DNA of 64,000 bases from positions 2,219,821 to 2,283,820 of the forward strand of contig NC_134710.1 in the NCBI RefSeq assembly GCF_043290135.1, read 5' to 3'. A program made the translations under genes and the position numbers. This document shows positions 33,323 through 45,400 of this stretch, piece by piece. The DNA comes from Rhipicephalus microplus (lineage: Eukaryota > Arthropoda > Arachnida > Ixodida > Ixodidae). Numbering within the stretch: the stretch's first letter is position 1; every line of letters begins with the position of its first letter. The notes beneath the pieces were generated by a model, which was not told where the DNA came from, did not search any database, and saw nothing but the letters and a program-made list of their open reading frames with translations.

Positions 33323-34020
33323 TAATATTAATAATAATAACAATAATGTTCGCATTTATTATTATTATATTATTATTATTAACACATGATCTTGTGTGCC
33401 TTAGAATTAACTCCGTTAAACGGCTTCAATGTGTAGTTCTATAGGGGTTTCAGCCCTAAAAGCTGTCTCGCAACCGTGCGGGGTATACTTCTCGTCCTGT
33501 TTGCGAGGCGCGTTCCTCTAGATAAAGTGTCGGTGTCTTCCGTCGGCCCGGTGACAGCAGCGGATATCTATAGTCGGGGGAGAGAAAATTGCTCAGGAAG
33601 CCACCAGGTCAAGTGGCGTTGCTCGCACTGCCCCCGTCTCAAACTTATCAATAACGTTTGCCGTTAGGGGCCCGCGGAAAGTAAGACGTGTGCACGCGTC
33701 CCCCATCTAGCCTGGCCACAATTTCCTACAGTCCGCCCGGTAATGCACGCAGGGAGACGCGTGCATCATTTCGACCGACCCCGTCTCATTATTGCTGTTC
33801 TATCTGCTTGGTTTTGGCTTCTGGTGCTGCAGTCACTAATGAATATATCGATAACAGGGTGCCTAAATGACGTGGTCGGCGGCAGTATACGTCACGAATA
33901 CATGACCGGCCAATATATGACATCAGTACATATATGACGTCCATATATGGTCACCAATATATGACGCGGTCGGCGGAAATACATGGGGCATATATCGCGG
34001 TATATGTTGCGGCATATATT

Positions 34021-34115
34021 TTATTTTATTTATTTATTTTATTTATACAATACTGCAGACCCTATTTGGGTCCAAGCAGGAGGGCAAATACATGGATATA
34101 AATATACACATACAT

Positions 34116-34183
<68 letters not shown>

Positions 34184-35981
34184 GCATATGTATATATCCG
34201 ACAACAGCAATCACAAAAAAAAAATGAAAGGAGAAAGTCACAACTAAACAAGATGTACACTGAAGAAATACGAAAAACATAACCAATGAAAACGTCAGAA
34301 AGAGATAACAGAAGTAAGAACACATGGCATGCGCATAAACATTTGCCTATACCCCCGCAAGACACTTGAAATACACAAAAAAAGGATTGAAATACAAAAA
34401 AGGAGCACTGAAAAAATGAAAAAAATGAAAGATTAATCAACATGACAATGGCGAACATCAAGTAGATATATGTTCAATGGAGTCTATGCTTATTAGTTGT
34501 GATAAATGCAGATTATTCCAATCGTTTATAGTGCGCGAAAAGAAAGAATATTTGAAAAGGTTAGTTTTGGTCTTATATGGTGTTAAAGAAAATTCGTGAC
34601 GATGTCGTGTTCGACGTGCTGCAAGTGGTGTCACATACGCGTGTGGGTTTAGAGAGAAAGAGTTGTTTTTCAGTTGGTAGAGAAATTTTAGCCTGTGTAT
34701 TTTCCTTCGAAGCTGAAGTGTCTGGATATTATGTTGTTTCATTAGGCTAGTGGGAAAGTCAGTTATTCTGTATTTAGAAAAAATGAACCTAACTGCTCTG
34801 CGTTGAACCATCTCTAGAGCGTTTATGTTAGCTTTTGTGTAGGGATCCCATACGATGCTTGCATATTCTAGTTTCGGGCGAATGAGTGAAGTGTAGGCTA
34901 GCATTTTAGTAGAATGAGGAGTGTGCTTTAATTTGTGCCCGAGGATACACAGTTTTTTGAAGGATGAGTTACATATGTTGGAAATGTGGTTACTTCAACT
35001 TAGGTCACTGGTTATCATGATTCCAAGATACTTGTATTGGTTTACTTTGGTGAGCGGTGTAGATCCTAGGTTATAAGCAAACGACATCATATTGATTTTT
35101 TTGTTATAGACATGTAGACTGTTTTTTCCTTGTTCAATTCCATACCCCATCGCCCGCACCACGACAAGATGTTTTGAAGGTTAGAATTAAGCATTAATTG
35201 ATCATTAGGAGAACAAACTTCGTTAAACAGTATACAATCGTCTGCGAAAAGCCTAATTTGAATAGGAGGAAAAATTTCGTTAACGATGTCAATTATATAT
35301 ATTAGAAATAGTAAAGATCTCAAAACACTTCCCTGGGGTACTCCAGACATTACTAAAAGTTCATTAGAAGAGTAATTACCGATTGATACAAACTGTTTGC
35401 GATTATACAGATAAGCCGCTACCCAGTTAACTATATATGCGGGAAGGTTAATTGACTGCAGTTTTTCAATAAGTTTACTGTAAGGAACAAGGTCAAACGC
35501 TTTCTTAAAGTCCAGAAATATCACATCGATTGGGCTCGACTTGTCAAGTGTACTAGCAAATTAGTGAATAATTGTCCCTAATTGTGTTACAGTCGATAAC
35601 CCTTTGCGAAAACCATGCTGATGAGGAGAAAGTATATTGTTATCATTTAGAAACTTTGTTATTTCTTTAGCAATAATATGTTCAACTAATTTGCAGCACG
35701 TGGACGTTAATGAAATGGGTCTTTAATTGGCTACTTGTGCTGCGTCGCCCTTTTTCAGAATGGGAACGACACGCGCAGTTAGCCAATCTGCAGGAAGAAT
35801 AGCTGACGACAACGAAGAACGAAAAATGATTACCAAAAAGGGGGCTAATGCTTCAGCATATCTGCGCAGAAAGGCATTCGGTATGTTGTCTGGTCCTGGA
35901 GATGATTTAATTTTAAGGTTCAGTAACATTGATACCACACCTGGTTGTGATACAATATCAGATATTGCCGCACATAATGCC
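34021..35981 (-). mobile_element. CR1-type LINE, 5'-truncated
   Basis: Flanked by GCATATATT at 34012-34020 and 35982-35990 (up to 11 of 12 matching when extended leftward). The 3' end carries a (TTTATT)n-type tail and the TGCAGACCCTATTTGGGTCC block. RT pieces on the minus strand: IKSSPGPDNIPNAF (35723-35938); FLDFKKAFDLVPY, SGVPQGSVL and RLFADDCILFN (35087-35524; FADD at 35237-35248); then LAYTSLIRPKLEYASIVWDP (34458-34904). No RNase H. Frameshifts near 35700 and 35000. A (CA)n(TA)n microsatellite at 34110-34181 lies in its 3' UTR. Confidence 0.85.
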
Positions 35982-35996
35982 GCATATATTACGGCG

Positions 35997-36016
35997 AACG
36001 CCGGTATACCGGCGTT
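35997..36016. repeat. Perfect 20-bp palindrome
   Basis: AACGCCGGTATACCGGCGTT, extending to 28 bp with one mismatched pair. It begins 7 bp from the CR1 LINE target duplication, so it was part of the pre-insertion target. Confidence 0.6.
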
Positions 36017-36245
36017 TGCCGCACGTCAGGTTTCTCGTTCGCGAAATACACCAAATGCGTCTACAACTTGTAGGTGCATGACATGGAGCAAGTTCAATAT
36101 GAATTTGGTCATGCGCACATACCCAGAACCAGTGCCTCTTACACTGGAGGGGGAGTTGCCCTGGAATGCATCACCAAAAATGCTTTAGTACTTTTCCACA
36201 GTTTTTAGTACATCACAGAAACGCTTCAGTACATTTTCCACAGGT

Positions 36246-36408
36246 TCATGTGGGGCAGCAGGTAGGTGGACGAAGGGCCGGCCTGTTCCTCCACGGACGG
36301 CTGAGAAACGAAGGCGTGCAGTCGGAACTGCTGCGGGCTGCAGTTTGCCTCCGCTTGCGGCCCAATGGCTTCTTAGTCTCCGGCAGCGAATTCCCGCTCT
36401 GGTTCGAG
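36246..36408 (-). CDS. FOX gene terminal exon with basic nuclear signal
   Basis: Acceptor GTCCGCCTTCCAG|CTCG supplies the single base needed by the preceding phase-2 exon. Encodes SNQSGNSLPETKKPLGRKRR, QTAARSSSDCTPSFLSRPW and a Pro/Arg/Cys-rich end before TGA at 36246-36248. It matches nothing known beyond the basic cluster. Antisense open frames here are shadows. Confidence 0.7.
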
Positions 36409-39400
36409 CTGGAAGGCGGACAGCGCTGCCGTACTCTTCCCCGGCTCACCATCATCGCCTCGATGAGCCCTCGGTTCTAGCTGGGGCATCACCCACTCCC
36501 GTGGCCTGCGACCCAACCGTAAAAAAGTCGGTAAGTCGGATACCATTCGTAATGGTTGTGAGAGCAAAACACGGACAACGAAACACGAGATGACAAGAGC
36601 TGCATCTTTGTTCTTCCGTCCCTCGCCTGTGTCAACTTGTGCCGTCTGAACTTGCGTCTAATTCGAACATGGCCTAGCTGGACTCGATCTGAATGCTATT
36701 GTCTCGTTTTTTTTTTTCGAGCTAATCGACAACGAAGAAGTCACGTTCTTCGAGGTCAGGGCTGAACGCGCGTTCTGATGCCTTGAGGTCTCGCACCGCG
36801 CATGGAGCGAGTTTTCTTTTTTTCTTTCGAGTTTCTGTAACACAAAACTCAGGCGGCAGACATTGCCTCGCGCTGTATTCTAGTAAGGACGATGAAGGCT
36901 CAGAGGTGCGAACTGTTTTTCTCTCTGTCGATCATCATCCTACGGTATTACTGGTACTCTGCAATCAAACACACAATCAGCAAATTTCACCGCAAGCTAA
37001 GTTGTTAGTCCAAAAGTAATTCCAGGCAACACTATAGAAGCAATATACGGAATAATTACTAGTCACAGGAAGCAGCGGAGTACATCATCCGCATTACTGA
37101 GCTGAGATAGCCGAGGCTGAATACACAGATGGGAGAGTTAATATTGTGCTTATCATCACCATGACCGGGTGCGATAGATAACGGACATTTCTACGGCGAA
37201 AGTGAAGAAAAAATTCTAGCTTAATCGCCGTAAATAACGACAATGTGTTTAGCTTGGATATGGTCGACCATTTAACACTTCAAATAGTTTTCGATGAGCT
37301 GAAATCATCTGCATTGCTTTTGCTGCACATGACACCATTGCCTAAAAGTGGAGCGAGAGTGCGCACGCACGCACGCATACACAATCACACACACACACGC
37401 GCGCACATATACACACTGCGGTGCAATAGCGTGCCTTCGCGCGCACAACATACATATCCACACACAAACACAGATGCACTAACATAAGCACTCATGAGTT
37501 CGACGAAAGTTCGTCTAGTCAGGCACTGGATGGATGGATGATATGAAACACAGTCGCTAAGTATGATCATGGTCGTAAGTTTCGGAACCGCATGCTGTTT
37601 CCTTGTTCACTGAGCTGGACTACAAGTTCTCGTCGATTGAATGACAACGATTTTTGAACATGACTGCCATTTCTAGTCCATCTCAGTGAACAAGGAGCTC
37701 GCGTGTGCTTCCCAAACGTCAGCCCACTGTGTTTAACCTCACACAAGTACACACACAGCTACACACATACAAAAGCGCGCTGCCGCGCGCATACCCACCT
37801 GAGGTAGTAGTTGAGTCCCCAGAAGTAGCTGCTGTGCCGAACATTCTCGCACATGGACGTCGGGCATACCTTGACGAACCACTTTTGGAAGAGGGCGTGG
37901 CGCACCGAGCTCTGCGAGGTGTGAGCGAGTGATCTTACATCACCGCTTCACTTATTTCATCTCGCTGTCTTCGGACAGGAGAAGAGGTCAGACGCATTGT
38001 AACCACTGGACTCGCATCGCTCGGAGCAACGTGCCCCCCGCGTCATGCACTACGTTGAGCATGACGTTATTGGCGGCGAATGAGGTGTAATCGTCTTCTG
38101 GGCGTTTGTCGGGAGTTAAGGTAGAAAGCTAGAAGGGCGCTTGCAAAGTGCTCTGCACTGTACAAAAACGACCGTATACAAGAACACCCATGCATACCTG
38201 GAACACTGCCTAGTCCGTTCGATATTTATAAGCATGAACGAATGAGACAAATGAAAGAAACGCAGATTCTAACATAACGCATTGTGCTGTGCGGCACTTT
38301 CTTAACTCCTTTCACGAGTCTTAGCTGATAGAATGTAACCGCGAATAACAGCGATCGACAAATACAAACTTTTTCCAAGCGTTGTAGGGCGCGAGCTGTT
38401 CCACAGTGTACTAGCAGCACTGCACGACCAGATGCTGTGCTGATAGCGAACTTGTGTTAAAATTATTTTCCTTGCTTGATATCGAATTCCAGATAAAATT
38501 AGATCTCTATAGGGGCTCTGCATCACTCTCGAAGAACGAGTCTAATAAGTCTCCTAGCAACCCATCAGTTTATTCCGCCGTGTGAGTAAACTTTGTTTAG
38601 GGTTAGCCTGACAGTTTCTTTTAGGCGAGGCAGAGGAGAGAGAGTATTACCCCCCCCTCGTCCAACCCTCTATCTGTAATTATGACGGTGCCTCAAGTGA
38701 TGGTGCGAAACAATAGTTTTTTTGCTTGTTTTTTTTCACAGCCACTACCTTTGTGGCTGGCTGGTACCCTGACGCCATACGTGACCTGAAAATAATGTAC
38801 TGGTACCTTTGAAGAATGTCTTTGGTTCATAATATGAGGCCCGCACATTCAATAATCACGTACACCACAAGCATTCGAAGTACCCAAGCAGCTCACCAGC
38901 TTTAAACAATCTCTTTCGAGCATTCTGAAATTCAACTGATTACTAAACTTCCAAAAGACATGCAATATTAGGCGCCAGAAAGATAGCCGATCATGTGCTC
39001 ATTTTTTTTTTGGTCGCAAGTTGTAGTTGACTGCTTGTTAGCTGCTTCGTGTACGACATGTTAGGTCAAAATATACTAAACAAAAATACCATACGCACAA
39101 GACAATGGTAATTTTCAAAACTTTGGTAGGTGAGCATTTGATTTATTGCGCTGTTCATTTAGTCTGTGCTTCATTGAGAGAGTGATAACTGAGGTCTTCA
39201 GTACGTCGGTTACATTGTGTCGACACGCAAACATTGCGAACACTAATAGGTAGTACACGGTTGCCAGGGGCGTAGCCAGGGGTGGACCGCCAGGCGCGTG
39301 CCCCTCCCCCCTTTCCTCCTCCCCGAATTTCTTTTCGTCATTGCATAAAGGTGGTGCCCCAACGAAACTATAAAGGTCACCCCCCTCTGAAAAACAAAAT

Positions 39401-42400
39401 GTCCGGCTTCCTGCCTGATGTTTGCCAAATGAGTAGCGACTACGGGAGGTGGCTTACCGGTTGTTCCGTCAAGAAGAACAGCATCCAGGGTATACAATGT
39501 ACAGTCACATTGAATAAGAACTTTGATGCTGCACTCGTAGGTTTTCAATGTCTATAATTGGACCCATGTGCAATAAATTGCTCAAACGCAACGCTAGAAT
39601 CCCAAATGTGTGTTTCTTTCTATAAATATACCCTAACGCCGGGGCCGCCGCTTACACATGAGGGGTTTACGATCAGGATCACCGTGTTGCCACTCATACT
39701 GAAAGAAATTGTGAGTTATCAGGAAGCTCACCACCCCTGCTAGAGACTCTTTCCGGGCGTATCAGCCAAAGAATGGAGGCTTATAAAAATGGAAAGTAAC
39801 CACTTGAAAGCACAAATAAGGTGTCAATCCGAATGTGTCAGAATCAGAATGTGTTAGGGGGGCAATATGGTTCATGAGTATATGTTTAACAGCGTGAAAA
39901 CGGAACATGTAGTACATAACGTTGCCTCGTGTCCTATCTGCGTTTTTTTTTTGCTATGTTCTGCTTTAGAGAGTTAAGCTAAATGCCACTCTGACAACGT
40001 GCTGGGGTGACTAATTGACATTTCTTACCTAAAACTGCCCCTTCCCCTGAAATTAAAAACAGCAAGCTGAACTTTTCGGCAACTTGTCCTCGTCTCTCCC
40101 GTGTCGCGGCGGGTTCTTCCGCTCTGACTAGATTTAAGCCACTGCGACGACGTTAGTGGTGGAGGATTGCCCTGGTGGCAACAGCTGTAGTTGTTGCATC
40201 ACTTACCTTCCAGATGTTGATGCCCCCCTTGTCCAGCAGCTTGTAGTACGGGTACTTGCTCCTGTAACGCGCAATAGATGACGTAAGCGGCACAACGTCA
40301 TTAGGTATAAACCGGCTGTGTGTTCGCTTTTAACTCCTCTGGCTCAACAGATACAGGATTACGGCCGTAATCTGGAAAGCCCGATGGTAATACGAGTGTA
40401 GCTTTAACGTGAAGGTCTCGAAGAAATATCTTCGTAGTTGTAAATTAAATTTTGACGTATGAAATTGAAAATTTTACGGAAAGTAACTTGCCCTGTGAAT
40501 GAGATTGGTGCTACGATGAACAAAGCACAACTTCACAAAAAAATAATAAACAGGGAATGTGAAGCGTCTCAAAGGTGTGGGCCAGTGATCCTTCACAGGC
40601 AGCCTGCACGTTAGTGCAAATATTTTAAATATCTTAAACATGTGTGTTCTTGAGCTACTAGTTGTGACTGCTGTGAAGATTTTTCGCGTGTCACCGTATG
40701 TTAAAAGATATCCACGCAACAAACATCTGTGATTACGAATCGTCGTCTGGATTTCAGTGTTTCTGCATGTCCGTGTCGGGATGCTTTTGAATGCTCACAT
40801 AGAATTTCCTTCTGAAATCACCCATACATGGGACATGCGAGATGGCTCCTTTCAAACGGGAACGTTAATAGCCGGCATTTTGTTCGGGAAGCGTAACGGT
40901 TCCCAACAAAGGGAACTTAAGCGAGCCAGATGATGACTGTCACCCAATCCGCATACAAAGGCTGTGAAACGTATCCCAAAGGCTACGAGGTGCCAACCTC
41001 AGACAACAGTTTCTGTTCCTGAGTGGCGAGGCAACGTTTCGCTAGCTTAGAGAATTGTACGCATTAATCAATAAAATTCTGTAGGTGTTGCTGATTGTTG
41101 CTCTTGCAAGTTCGGGACATCGAATACCGACCGTAGCCCCTGCATTTCGAAGGGGGAGAAGTACCAGAGGTCCCTGCACAAATACGCACGCGTTAACGAA
41201 CCCCCCGGCGGCCGAAACGTTCACTGCTTTTTAACACGGTGTTTCACAAACTTTTAAGGTTTGACAGCGCCAAAAAATACACGGTTGCAAGGAAAAGGAT
41301 GAGACAAGCGCTATGTGTCCTATCCGCCACATATTTTTTTTTCTTTCGTGCTGTCAAACCTTAAGTACGCTAGACCATCTAGCCCAATCAGCCACTTTCT
41401 CAAATTCATAATGTAGTTTTGGAAAGTAAAGCCCTCACAATTATTATTGTTGCCCTTCAGCAAGAACACGGCACCCAGATGCACACTGCTCAGCTCAACC
41501 TAGTTAAAATATTAGGATTCCTGGCTCGCCTACCAAAGGCGCTCTTAGGCAGACCGAAACCATGCAGGGGAGCAGTCCTTTCTGCGTGAAACTCTTCGAT
41601 AGCTCTCGAAGATGGCTTGACATATCTTATAGAATGGTTGCAGCGCAAGCATACGAGGAGAAACTCGGGAAGGCGCAATCACTTTGTCTTGTCTCATCAC
41701 ATTTTCTCCGTTTGTGTGCGGTGCAGCCTTTCAAAGATGTCCGTGAGTGCAGAGACAAAGGCGGCGTAGGTGGGAAGTATATACACTCACTGCAACGCAG
41801 CGTAGACGTGCGTCACTCGTAGCACCCGGTGCGGGCTCTCGTGGATGGCCTGCGCGATAAGCTGCACCAGTTTGGTCGAGGGTCTGCGCACCACCGTGCC
41901 CACGGGCAGCAGCGACGACCAGCGTCCCGTCTGGGGCACGCTAACCACACGCTCATCACCGTCGACGGCCACCCGGCGCCTGCGGCGCACAGGCGCGCTT
42001 CGAGCTTGGCGTCCACCTGCGAATACCGCGAAGCGATGGATTACGGAATCGTTCCTTCAAGCGAAGTGGAGGGGCGAGAAGCCAATGAGGAAAGATAAAA
42101 AAAAGAAAAGGGTTTGCATGACGTCATGCAGCCAGCCTCATCAAAGCCAGTCCGTTCTGAAGCTGGCAGCGTGGGCACAACGGAGTCATAGTTTCCTAAA
42201 TTTTAGAAAACTCTACTCAACGAGTGGCCTTTGGATGTCCCGTTTTGCTGATCCTGACTACATATGTCTGATTCGATGCAATGAGTGGACCTATATTTTC
42301 CTCGCTCGTTGTGTATTTCGGATGTCGATGCTTCTACCACGGAACATTACAGCCGTTATTGACATAATTGTATTACGTATGAATCGTATAGGTTTACAAA

Positions 42401-45400
42401 ACTAAAAGTCTTTCTTTGGATATCTAGACGAATAGATTCTGATCTATCTGCCACACGAAACGATTCTACCACCTGGCCAAAGTTTAAGCACTTGCTGAGC
42501 ACCTAGCCATCTTGAACTGGTCGTTGCGTTCGTATACCTTGAATATTATCCATCAAAACGCAAATATTACGCGTATCTGAGGTGCACCATGAATACGTAT
42601 GGGTTAGGTGGTGTGCTCTTTTATTACAATACGTATAGACAGGTAATTCTAAACGATGTTTCTTAGGCTAGGCTGATAATGCGAAGCTATGCACCAAAAA
42701 TGGCCGGCAGAAGACTATCGTCTTTCGACGACGACTATCATCTTTTCCTTCACTCGGCAGCCTAGTACCTCGCTGTGACACCACTCCAGCTGCCCTTTTT
42801 GATAAACCTTCCTCCTTTTTCTTTGTTGCTTTCTTCCTTCCACTCCAACTGTCCATGGCGATTCTGTGCGACTCCCAACTAGCCATGCAAGCGCTGCTCC
42901 AACCAGACCAAGCGGGCAGCACTGTGGCGTTCATGCACGCCAAGCTGACCGCCATCGGAGATAGCGAGCCTCCCTTGCACGTTAGGACAGCCATGGTAAC
43001 GAGGAGGTTGATGCCACCGCTAAGGCAGCGCACCACTGTGACACGTCAGTCACCAAGGTGGTAGCCGAGTCGGACGACTCGCATCCACAACTGCGGCTTT
43101 TCCTACCGACGGCGCACCCTGACACGCTGGTGACAAGTAGCAAGCCTGTGCTTAACAAGACCGGCCTGAACAGATGTGGTTGCTGGTTCGCCAGCAGCGC
43201 CTGGCTTCCGGTAGCGCTGCTCATCGCCTGCGTGCCGAAGGTTCCGCAGGCGATGCAGTGCTGCAGCATATTACCTCCTGCCCTACCCTGGCCGGAGAAC
43301 GTCGCGTGATGGTGAGCCGTCATCGCCTGCTCGGTCTGCCTGCGGCTACAGTGAAGGACGTTCCATGTCCCGCGCGCTCAAAACTCCAGCCCTTAGAGCC
43401 TCATGCGAGTTCTGCGCTTCTGCTGACCTCAACGCCTTATATGCGAGGGTTTTCGCTTCGTGCTATCGACTGCACTGACAAGACTCTCTCTTGTCATGTC
43501 TTTCTTGTTTTCTTTCTCTCCTCTCTTATTTCTATCAACTTTACGTCCCCCTCCCTGTCCTTCAAAGCAATAAGCTGTGCTCCTGCGAAGGCAGGCAGAA
43601 AATAGCATCCTTTTTATCTCTTCCTATTTTATTATTCTCTCTATCTCTCTGGTCTTTCGACGGCATTTGCAGTCGATCACGAAGATACGCGGCCAATTTA
43701 ATACTTTTTTTCTTTTTGTTGGGGGGGAGGGGGCAGTTACAAGCAATGGTGCAGTTCTGTAGTAGATCACCTACTTGTCACGCTGGTGGTCTGGGTTTGA
43801 TTGCCACTAGTGTGCAAGCTTTTTTAATTTCAAATTATTTGACTACATCGCGAAATTTAGCCCATTAACAATGCTGATATTCCACAAAACGAGCTCGTTA
43901 ACGCTATCGTGTTAATAAGAGTTAATGACTGACTCACGGGGGCGTCTCTGCGACGACATGACGGGCCGCTCTTCTTCGAAGCCATCACCCGCCGAGTAGC
44001 TGCTGCACGGGGCGTTTGCCGAGTGCCCGGAGGTATGGCCCGTGGCGTAGATGGTCGTCGACGGGTCGGGCAGGATGGCCGAGATGTACTGCTCGGCCTG
44101 CATGTCGATCACCCACTCGCTGCCCTGCGAGTCATCATTGAGAGAGCAGCACAACAAGCTCGAGGTACAAAAAAACACAAGGAGCGAGTAATTTTGCCGG
44201 CAATGTGGCACAAAATGTGACCAGCCATACACTCTTTCCACACATGACGTTGAAAGTGCAATGCAGGCTTTTACACTCTACTCTCTGCCGTCGTTGTCGG
44301 GGTAGTAATAGTAGTAGCAGCCATAGATAGTAGTTGTAATTGCACTTGAAATAGTAGTAGTAGTAGTAGTAGTAGTAGGAGGAGGAGGAGGAGGAGGAGG
44401 AGGAGCAGGAGGAGGAGGAGGAGCCGACGTGAAGTCAGGTCACCTTACCAGAGGGGAGAGTGAACGAAAAAGATGAAAACGATGATGATGGTGACAGACG
44501 TGATCTCGCTAGTTAATAATTATATACTACCCGACACTACTAGTTATGCTGCAAGACTGCTAACCCTATAGTGTCGCGGGATCGAATCCCTGTCGGGGTG
44601 GCTTGATTTCGATGGAAGAGAAAATGCCGTGAAGCACGTGTGCCTATAGATGTATATAGGTACACGTTAAAGAACACCAGATGGTCAACTTTTTGGAGCC
44701 CTAGACTATACGGCGCTCTTCATAATCTTATGGTTCTTTTGAATTGTGGTTTTGAAACGTATAAAACCCCAACAACCGTAGAAGTGTCTATAGAGTCCGT
44801 AAGGACTTTTCTTTATACCTATAGATAACGACAGATGCCTCCTCTCCCAACCTCGTCTTACGCGCAGCTGGCACCTGCTGTCAGGTTCATGCTAACCTAG
44901 AAGATATACAAAGCTACGTACGTTTAAGCACTTTAGCCGAGCTCCATTCAGGGGACGACATGCGAACGCAATGCGCACTCGCGTCCCCCGTTGTTTCACC
45001 AGACGCTGGAAAGGCATTCCGAAGAACATTGCTACGGAAAACGAGTGTTAATGACATTCGTCAGTGGCTCTTTAATGAGTCTCTACTTAACAAAAAAGAG
45101 ACAAAAAAAGTCTTGCTACGGAAAAATTTCCGTGACATAAAATTTAATTGCTAGGAATGAATACATGTAAATAAGGCATGGATTTCTTCCAGTGATGATG
45201 ATGAGTAAAACTTTATTTTGGTCTCGAGAAGACGCAGGGGAAGCCCCACGCCACCCGGCTAATCCCATGTAGGGGCCATGAAGCCGAGCTTGGCGGCCCG
45301 TTCACAGTCACTCTGGACGGCCAGGGTATGATTGTTAAGTTCGCGGCTGCGTAAGAGCGCTGCCCATCTGTCCTCGCTCAAAGCGGAGCCGATAGCTTGA

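Noticed and set aside
34039..34461. 140- and 87-codon frames with poly-Tyr/Ile
   Set aside because: They are translations of a (CA)n(TA)n microsatellite in a LINE 3' UTR.
36166..36480. 104-codon plus-strand frame
   Set aside because: Antisense shadow of the terminal FOX exon.
41829..42405. Plus-strand frames of 89 and 186 codons
   Set aside because: Antisense to the G+C-rich forkhead exon; no independent coding evidence.
43750..43810. B-box-like GGTTTGATTGCC as a tRNA gene
   Set aside because: No matching A box or cloverleaf pairing found by eye.
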